Assembly (NCBI RefSeq): GCF_000151315.2 | Contig: NW_011887298.1 | Location: 578,577-642,576, forward strand | DNA: 64,000 nucleotides | Origin: Capsaspora owczarzaki ATCC 30864 | Taxonomy: Eukaryota; Opisthokonta; Filasterea | Reading direction: 5' to 3' | Shown here: piece after piece, positions 58,190-64,000 of the stretch | How positions within the stretch are numbered: the first letter of the stretch is position 1 | How the letters are laid out: the number at the start of each line of letters is the position of its first letter | The notes under the pieces: generated by a model | What the model saw: the letters and a program-made list of their open reading frames with translations, nothing else | What the model was told of the DNA's origin: nothing | Databases searched by the model: none | Translations under genes and position numbers: made by a program

Positions 58190-61128
58190 TGCGGTCTAAT
58201 CTGTCAACTCACCGCTCCGTGCCACTGCTTGACTCTGCGGTCCCCTCCGCTTTTTGCAATAGGAGTACAACCGCGAGACGCAGACATTCCACGGCTTGCC
58301 AGACGTGTGGCACGAGGCTGTTCCCGCTGGCCAGAGCGTTGTAAGGGAATTGAAGAACGAGATGGTGATGACCCCCCTTTGCTCTTTTTTTTTTTTTTTC
58401 TTTCCCGTTGGCTGCACCCACCCCGCTTTCCCCGTCATTGTTGCACTCGCTTTGACTCACTGGCATGTTGCTGTCCTTCGTCTTGTTGTGCCTGTTTGCG
58501 GTCTGCCGTACCCCGTGGCCGCTTCCTTGTTCATTGCTTGCTGCTGATTGTCCTTCACGCGTTGATTCTTGGCTCATTCGATCACCAGGACGTGACCAGC
58601 ACGCGCTTCCTCAAGCCCTCGCTCGTCCCGTCGGCACCGCTGCGCAAGCAACTCTCAATGCAGAGCGACTCGTCGGGAGAGGTGGTCAGCGGCGGCGAGC
58701 TCTCGAGCAATTGGCAGAGCGCCGGATCGGTTGCGTCGAGCTCGAGTCGCGCGTCGGCGGACTTGTCCCACGTCTCTGGCGGCAGCAGTGGCGGGGATGG
58801 TGGCATCGAGTCGATTGGCGCTCCGTACAATGTGTCGCACAACGTCCACGCGCACGTCGACAAGTCGGCCAAGGGTGAAGGAATAGTCATCCGCGGATTG
58901 CCGCCGGAATGGAGCGTCATGCTGGCGTCGTCCGGCATCTCCAAGGAGGAAATGCAGGCACATCCCGCCGTCTTGCGCGAGGTCCTTGAATTTCATACAG
59001 AGATGCTTCGGAGCGTCGCCGATCGCGAGGAAGACAACCGACTCGCTCATTCGCGCGACATTTCCCCGTCGACCTCTCGCTCCATGTCTCCCGCGCTGTC
59101 TGGATCGCCCTCCCAGTATGCGACTGGCGGTGCGCCCTCCCCTGTAGTGTCCTCTCCCACCTCCCAGGCTACCTCGCCTGTCGCCACCCCAAAGCTACTC
59201 GATCCCTCCGCCGCCGCGCTCATGAACCTGCCAAGCGTGACTGGCAAATCGGCTGCTGGCAAGCCCGCGCCTCGCGGCAACCACAAGGATGCTGCTGGTG
59301 GTGCAAAGCAGCTGCTGTCCAGCGAAGAGCAGATCAAGCTGCGCTGGGATGCCCTCATCAGCAAGGAGGACCCGCGAACATTGATTCATGATCTCCGCAA
59401 AGTAGCCGAAGGGTCGTCCGGCTCTGTTCACACGGGTACGTCGTCGGCGCTTGTCGACCTTGCGGAGAGCGAGCGTGTGACTCGAGTTGCTCGGAACTAA
59501 CGGTCGCTTTTGGTCTTGTTTTTTTTTTTTTTTTTTTTACCCGACAGGCACAATGGTCGCAACGTCCAAGACGGTGGCCGTGAAGCAGATTGCGCTCACT
59601 CTCCGAACAGACATCAAGGCTCTCCAGAACGAGATTGCCATGATGAGCTCTAGCCGGCATGCCAACATTGTGCACTACATTGAGAGTTACAAGACATCTC
59701 AGCATCTCTGGGTGAGTATTTTTATTTTATTTAAATTTTGGATTTGGCGCTCGTTTAGAGACAAAAGCATGCTCACTGAAAAGCGCACATCGTCTTTGGA
59801 AACACCCCCCCCCTCTCCGTGTCCAGGTCGTTATGGAATACATGGATGGCGGCTCACTCACACAGGTTGTTAGCATGGGCCACATGACGGAACCAACGAT
59901 CGCTTTAATTTGCAAAGAATTGCTGAGTGCTTTGGTATTCCTCCACGGCAACAACCGAATACACCGTGACATCAAGAGCGATAATGTGCTACTTGGCATG
60001 GACGGCACTGTTAAGCTTGGTATAGTAGCAAGCGTGCGGTGCTGTTGTCGTTGTTGTTTGTTGAATATTGCTCAATGCAAAAAAACCATGACTTGTTGGG
60101 ATTCAGGTGACTTTGGCTATTGTGCCGAACTTACAAACAATCACGCGAAACGGAATTCTATTGTGGGCACGCCTTATTGGATGGCGCCCGAACTGATAAG
60201 ACGAGAAGACTATGACCAGAAGGTAGATCTGCTCGTCTGGCCTTTTGCTTGGTAGACTCAAGAGAATGCTCATTTGTTATGGTTGCTGTTGTTGACAGGT
60301 TGATATCTGGAGCTTGGGCATTTTGTGTATTGAAATGGCGGAAGGCGAGCCACCGTTTTTAGACTTTCCTCCATTACGAGTACGGTTCATTTTGGTATTC
60401 CTGACCTCATGCTGTGCTTCGTTGACTTGATTGGGTGATTTTTGGTTTTTGTTTTGATTCTTGGGGACTGGGTTAGGCTTTGTTTTTGATTGCCATTCAT
60501 GGGTCACCCACGTTAAAATCTCCCGCACAATGGTCTGACGCCTTCAAGGACTTGATGCGGCGCGCTACCGATGTGGACGCATCTGCTCGTGCGTCCGCCC
60601 AGCTCTTGAGTCAAGTAAGTCACCTTGAATTACGGTGGAATGGGATGGGGGAGGGGACAGGAGAGGTTGACGAGGCGTTTGCACAACAAAATTGTCAACA
60701 ATATGGCTCGTGAGCGATCGTGACGCCAGCCTTAGTCTTGAAATGACGTCTTAAGGAGACTGACTCATGCAAGCTAATGCTCAGTCCCAATTTCGACAAC
60801 AATGTGTGTAAAGCGGTGTTGCGGCCTTTTTTTTTATTTTTTTATTTTTTTTATTTTTTCTCTTTGATGTCTTGTTTCCCGTGTTGGATGGCTCTTTTTT
60901 TTTTTCATTTATTCCCCCAGTGCTTGAAGTGATGCTTTATCTGCATGGTTGAACAGCACTCGGCCGGATTCAAATAGCTGACGTTCATTTCGCTTGTTCG
61001 CTTTTCTTTTTGCCCAAATTGCTCCCCATTCTCAGCATCCCTTCCTCCGCTGCGCATGTCCGCCGGCTCGGTTAGCAAAGTTAGTCCAACAGTCACGCTT
61101 GGCAAGTACATCCCTGTTTCAAGCGTAG
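58008..61128 (+). CDS. PAK: p21-activated kinase (PAK), CRIB at the N-terminus
   Basis: Ste20-type Ser/Thr kinase acting downstream of Cdc42/Rac. Exons: 58008-58103, 58263-58364, 58589-59435, 59548-59711, 59827-60019, 60107-60222, 60299-60379, 60477-60614, 61036-61128; 609 aa. The CRIB motif ([15 protein letters not shown], then TFHGLPDVW) begins by residue 19, a layout like animal PAK4. A long Ser/Pro-rich linker follows. Kinase: AEGSSGSV loop (the first Gly of the usual GxGxxG is Ala), VAVKQI lysine, [16 protein letters not shown], activation loop [32 protein letters not shown] and [12 protein letters not shown]. The CRIB motif is split by intron 1, which carries a 37-nt poly-A. The last intron is long (421 nt). 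The stop lies only 56 bp before the Rab5 ATG. Confidence 0.95.
58150..58186 (+). repeat. 37-nt poly-A run in PAK intron 1
   Basis: An uninterrupted A run inside the 159-nt first intron, far longer than others in the window. Its length may be assembly-dependent. Confidence 0.85.
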
Positions 61129-61184
61129 GGTGCTGCAACAATTGCACTCCAAATGCAGACGAGCACCACTCTAAATTTACAATA

Positions 61185-63218
61185 ATGGCTGCACGAGCAC
61201 CAGCACAACGAGCTGCTCCAGGCGGCGCTGCAAAGATTTGTCAATTCAAACTTGTACTACTTGGTAATGATTTTTTAAGGTCTTTTCTTTTCTTTGTTTG
61301 TTGGTATTGGTCAGCAGAGTTCCAACGGGGTGTGATGGGTTTCTCAGAGACGAAGCAGGGCGAACGCGTTTTCTTTTGTTCAATGACACAGAAGAAGGAA
61401 AAAAAAAAATTAAAAATTAAAATAAAAAAGCTGCCGTGTCAGACCTGCGACGTTGCCGCGAACTGGTTTACGCTCCATCGGCAAGCGTCTGCGAGCGCAT
61501 CGTGCGCTTGCGTTTGGTGTGTGCTGCAGCGTCGCACGACAACGCACGGCGAACGCAGCGAATTAAAAAAAAAAAAGAAAAAAAAAAAAGAACTGTTTGG
61601 ACCAGTGCGTGCTTTTTTTTTTTTTCTTGTTTTCTCTCGGCTGTTTTCTGCTTGCTTGAACGGGCCCCGCTGCTCCCAGCGAGTACTCGCGTAGGCCCAC
61701 ACTCGTGCCCTGTGCAGCAAGTCCACCTCGCTGCGTTGGCTCTCGCGGCTGCCGTGCTACCGTCGCACATGCAGGAGGAAACTCAAACAACCCTGGCTTT
61801 TTTTTCATTTTTTTTTTTATTTCCAAGCTCTGGCTGTGTCTCGGTTTTTTTTTTTTTTTTTTTTTTTTTGCTTTGCCCGCCCGACGCGCTCGTCCTTCCG
61901 TGCCCACCCGTTCCCCCCCTCGTGCTGCCTGTGTCGCGTACATGTCTGAGAAGCACAGATGCGGCGGCGCGTCGTTGCAGCAAGCGCCACTCTGTTTCTG
62001 CTGACGTTTGTCTCGCTTTTTTTTTTTTGGCTTTTTTTTTTTTTTCCTTCTGGACTTGTTCGTTTGAGTCGTTCGCTTTTTGTCCCTTCCCGCCCCCCCC
62101 TTTCCCCCTTTTTTGTTCTCCAAGTGCGGGAGTGATGCAGCTGGCTCAACGTGTGCATGAATTGGGGGGGGGGAAAGAGTGCTTGTGCCTGTGGTTGTTT
62201 TCGGCTGGGTTTTTTCTCTTTTGTTTTTGCCAGCTGCTTGCCTTGTTTCACTGTGTCCCTCGTTTCCCCCCCCCCCTCCCATTGCTGATGCTCACTTGTC
62301 ATTCTGTGGGGCTTCTTCTTTTCGTTGCATTTGCTCAGGCGAGTCTGCTGTCGGCAAATCAAGTCTTGTCCTCCGCTTTGTCAAGGGCCAGTTCCACGAG
62401 TATCAGGAGAGCACAATTGGAGGGAATTTTTGTGTGGGGTTATTAAGCCCGTTGGCCGATAGTCGCCCTGCTCCCCTGCCCCTTGTGGGCATGCTGGTGC
62501 TTTGTGACCTTCTGCAGCAGCAGCAGCAGCAGCAGCAGTCACCTTGTTGAAACGAAAAGAAAACTCGGTCGCTCACTTTGTTCTTGTTTTTTTTTTTTCC
62601 GCTTGCTTTGACAGCCGCGTTCTTGACCCAGACCGTCTGCTTGGATGACACCACTGTTAAGTTCGAGATTTGGGATACCGCAGGCCAAGAACGATACCAC
62701 AGCCTTGCGCCCATGTACTACCGCGGCGCGCAGGCTGCGATTGTTGTCTACGATGTCACAAACGCCGACACGTTTGCACGCGCCAAGACCTGGGTCAAGG
62801 AGTTGCAGCGCCAGGCGTCGCCCAACATTGTCATTGCTCTTGCTGGTAACAAGGCTGATCTGAGCGTCAAGCGTGTTGTCGAGTACGAGGAGGCGATGGC
62901 GTATGCCGAAGACAACGGCCTGCTCTTCATGGAGACCTCGGCCAAAACTGCTATGAACGTGAATGAGATTTTCCTTGCCATTGGTAAGCGGCTTTTGGGT
63001 TTGTGATGATGTGGTGGTGAAGTTTCTCGAAGTGAAGTGACTGACTTGGTTTTTTTTTTTTTTTTTTTTTTACAACTCGTTCCACAATTGCAGCCAAGAA
63101 ACTGCCAAAGACCGATTCGCGCGGACCCGGTGGTGTGGCCGCACCCGGTGGTGCTCAGTCTGGCAACGTCGAGCTCAAGCCCGACGGCGCCAAGGCAGCT
63201 GGTGGCAAGTGCTGCTAG
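61185..63218 (+). CDS. RAB5: Rab5 small GTPase
   Basis: Early-endosome GTPase. Exons: 61185-61263, 62339-62431 (or to 62422), 62615-62983, 63094-63218; 218-221 aa (human Rab5A 215). Motifs: [20 protein letters not shown] (P-loop), [11 protein letters not shown] (switch I), [80 protein letters not shown], and a C-terminal GGKCC for geranylgeranylation. Intron 1 (61264-62338, 1,075 nt) is the longest in the window and rich in T, C and G runs; I see nothing coding in it. The exon 2 end is odd: the conserved junction (STIG/A) has GG where a GT donor is expected. The next GT, 9 nt on, would insert three residues into switch I. Confidence 0.95.
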
Positions 63219-63602
63219 AAGAACCAAAAAAACCAAGCAAGTTGTAATTTCTGGCGGAGGAAAAACAGTCGTTCCCCCCCCCCCTTTTTCCTCTGTCTCG
63301 CCCTTCTTTTTCTTTCTTTTCCCTGATCTGTTTGGATGAGTTGTTGTATTTGCCGTCGTTGTCTTTCTTGATCGACAGGATGCGCTCGTTTAACCAGTCG
63401 ATACGTGTGTCTATTTTTTTTTTTCCTACCTTTTTTTTTCCCCCTTCGTAATGTGTTTGTGTTTTTTTGTGGTTGCGATTAAAGAGAAAACAATCTACAA
63501 CCTGTGCACATTGACGCTGCCACGAAGAGTTGTTGAACTTGTGTGTGACTGTAATGGATTTTATCGTTAAGAACAACAACTATACAAAGATGCGAAACAC
63601 GC
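63219..63602. other. Convergent 3' flanks of Rab5 and COX17
   Basis: T- and C-rich 3' flanking DNA, with poly-C near 63,276 and T runs near 63,415-63,440. No gene is supported. Confidence 0.5.
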
Positions 63603-63687
63603 TCAGACGTTGAAACCGTGAGCCTTCATGCACTCCTTGTGCGCGGCGATAAGATCTTGGCAGTTGGCCTCGCCGCGCTCGACAATG
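63603..63687 (-). CDS. COX17: COX17 copper chaperone, last exon only
   Basis: Delivers copper to Sco1/Cox11 for cytochrome c oxidase in the mitochondrial intermembrane space. The exon encodes IVERGEANCQDLIAAHKECM and then KAHGFNV before the stop. This matches the COX17 end (human: [20 protein letters not shown], then RALGFKI) and includes the second CX9C half of the twin-CX9C fold. It opens after a good 3' splice site (gctacacag), with the first base completing a Cys codon. The exon with the copper-binding CC motif is not in the remaining window and must lie beyond 64,000. Confidence 0.9.
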
Positions 63688-64000
63688 CTGTGTAGCACAA
63701 CGACCATGCAATCAGAAGCAATACCAACAACCAACGAGAGACCATTGGAGGGTGAGATTCACATCAAATTCGGCAAGTGGTCATGACTGACGAATCGTTT
63801 TGTGTCTTGGCTTTGACACAGTGGTTTCGGCTCTCTCTCTCTCTCTCCATCGCTCAGCCCTCGCCGGTGCAGCAGCAATCAACACTCCCTGACAATCCAA
63901 AAGGGCTATTGTGCAAGTTTGGACTGCGCTTGAGCGGTTGCGAGGGGCCCAGATTCCAGGAGTGCGACGCCACGCCGCGACAAACGGCGAATTCTGATCG
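63688..64000. other. COX17 intron, running off the window
   Basis: Includes a (CT)n tract (about 63,832-63,847). I searched the minus strand for the CCxC copper motif and did not find it, so this is most likely all intron. Confidence 0.5.

Noticed and set aside
1-64000. tRNA, rRNA or other structured RNA genes
   Set aside because: I looked in the gaps between genes for tRNA B-box-like and cloverleaf patterns and found none I could support. A covariance-model scan would be needed to exclude them.

Overview
This is 64 kb of nuclear DNA from a compact, intron-containing eukaryotic genome. Introns are mostly 60-160 nt, nearly all GT-AG, many with homopolymer T/A or C/G runs. Neighbouring genes are often only 56-250 bp apart. 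The gene set (PIKfyve with FYVE+DEP+chaperonin-like+PIPK, MINPP1, ABHD16, PAK, Rab5, an LRR-Roc-COR protein, RNase-inhibitor-type LRR exons, a MULE transposon) fits a unicellular relative of animals. My best guess is a filasterean such as Capsaspora owczarzaki. That is inference from gene content and style, not a database match.

Layout. 1-9.4 kb: repeat-rich leader, then PIKfyve/Fab1 (+). 9.5-13.0 kb: an F-box protein whose second half looks like the C-terminal ubiquitin-like array of USP7 (-). 13.2-15.8 kb: ABHD16 lipase (-). 16.5-18.1 kb: beta-hexosaminidase (-). 18.1-19.3 kb: purine-rich low-complexity spacer. 19.3-21.0 kb: LRR protein built from identical-length exons (-). 21.1-22.8 kb: trans-sulfuration-type PLP enzyme (+). 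22.9-26.5 kb: RAD54 (-). 27.8-32.0 kb: CDC27/APC3 (+). 32.1-36.7 kb: DIS3/RRP44 (-). 37.0-39.6 kb: MINPP1-like secreted histidine phosphatase (+). 39.9-41.8 kb: secreted DsbA/thioredoxin-fold protein with an inferred 7-nt exon (-). 41,965-47,404: a MULE DNA transposon with inverted termini and a perfect 10-bp target duplication. 47.6-50.0 kb: TAF1B/Rrn7 Pol I factor (+). 50.2-52.5 kb: OLA1 (+). 53.3-57.0 kb: LRR-Roc-COR protein (-). 58.0-61.1 kb: PAK kinase (+). 61.2-63.2 kb: Rab5 (+), starting 56 bp after PAK. 63.6 kb: last exon of COX17 (-), running off the window.

The genes are not a pathway cluster. They are housekeeping functions (endosomal lipid signalling and Rab5, DNA repair, APC/C, exosome, Pol I transcription, copper chaperone) with two lineage-style LRR genes and one transposon. 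Exon structures below were worked out by hand from splice consensus, family homology and reading-frame closure. Every spliced gene listed with full exons sums to a multiple of three. The points most worth a second look are the F-box/USP7-tail fusion, the 7-nt exon, the missing canonical donor at the conserved Rab5 switch I junction, the PAK-Rab5 spacing with a TAATG overlap, the LRR exon module shared by two different genes, a GC-AG intron in TAF1B, and the MULE.
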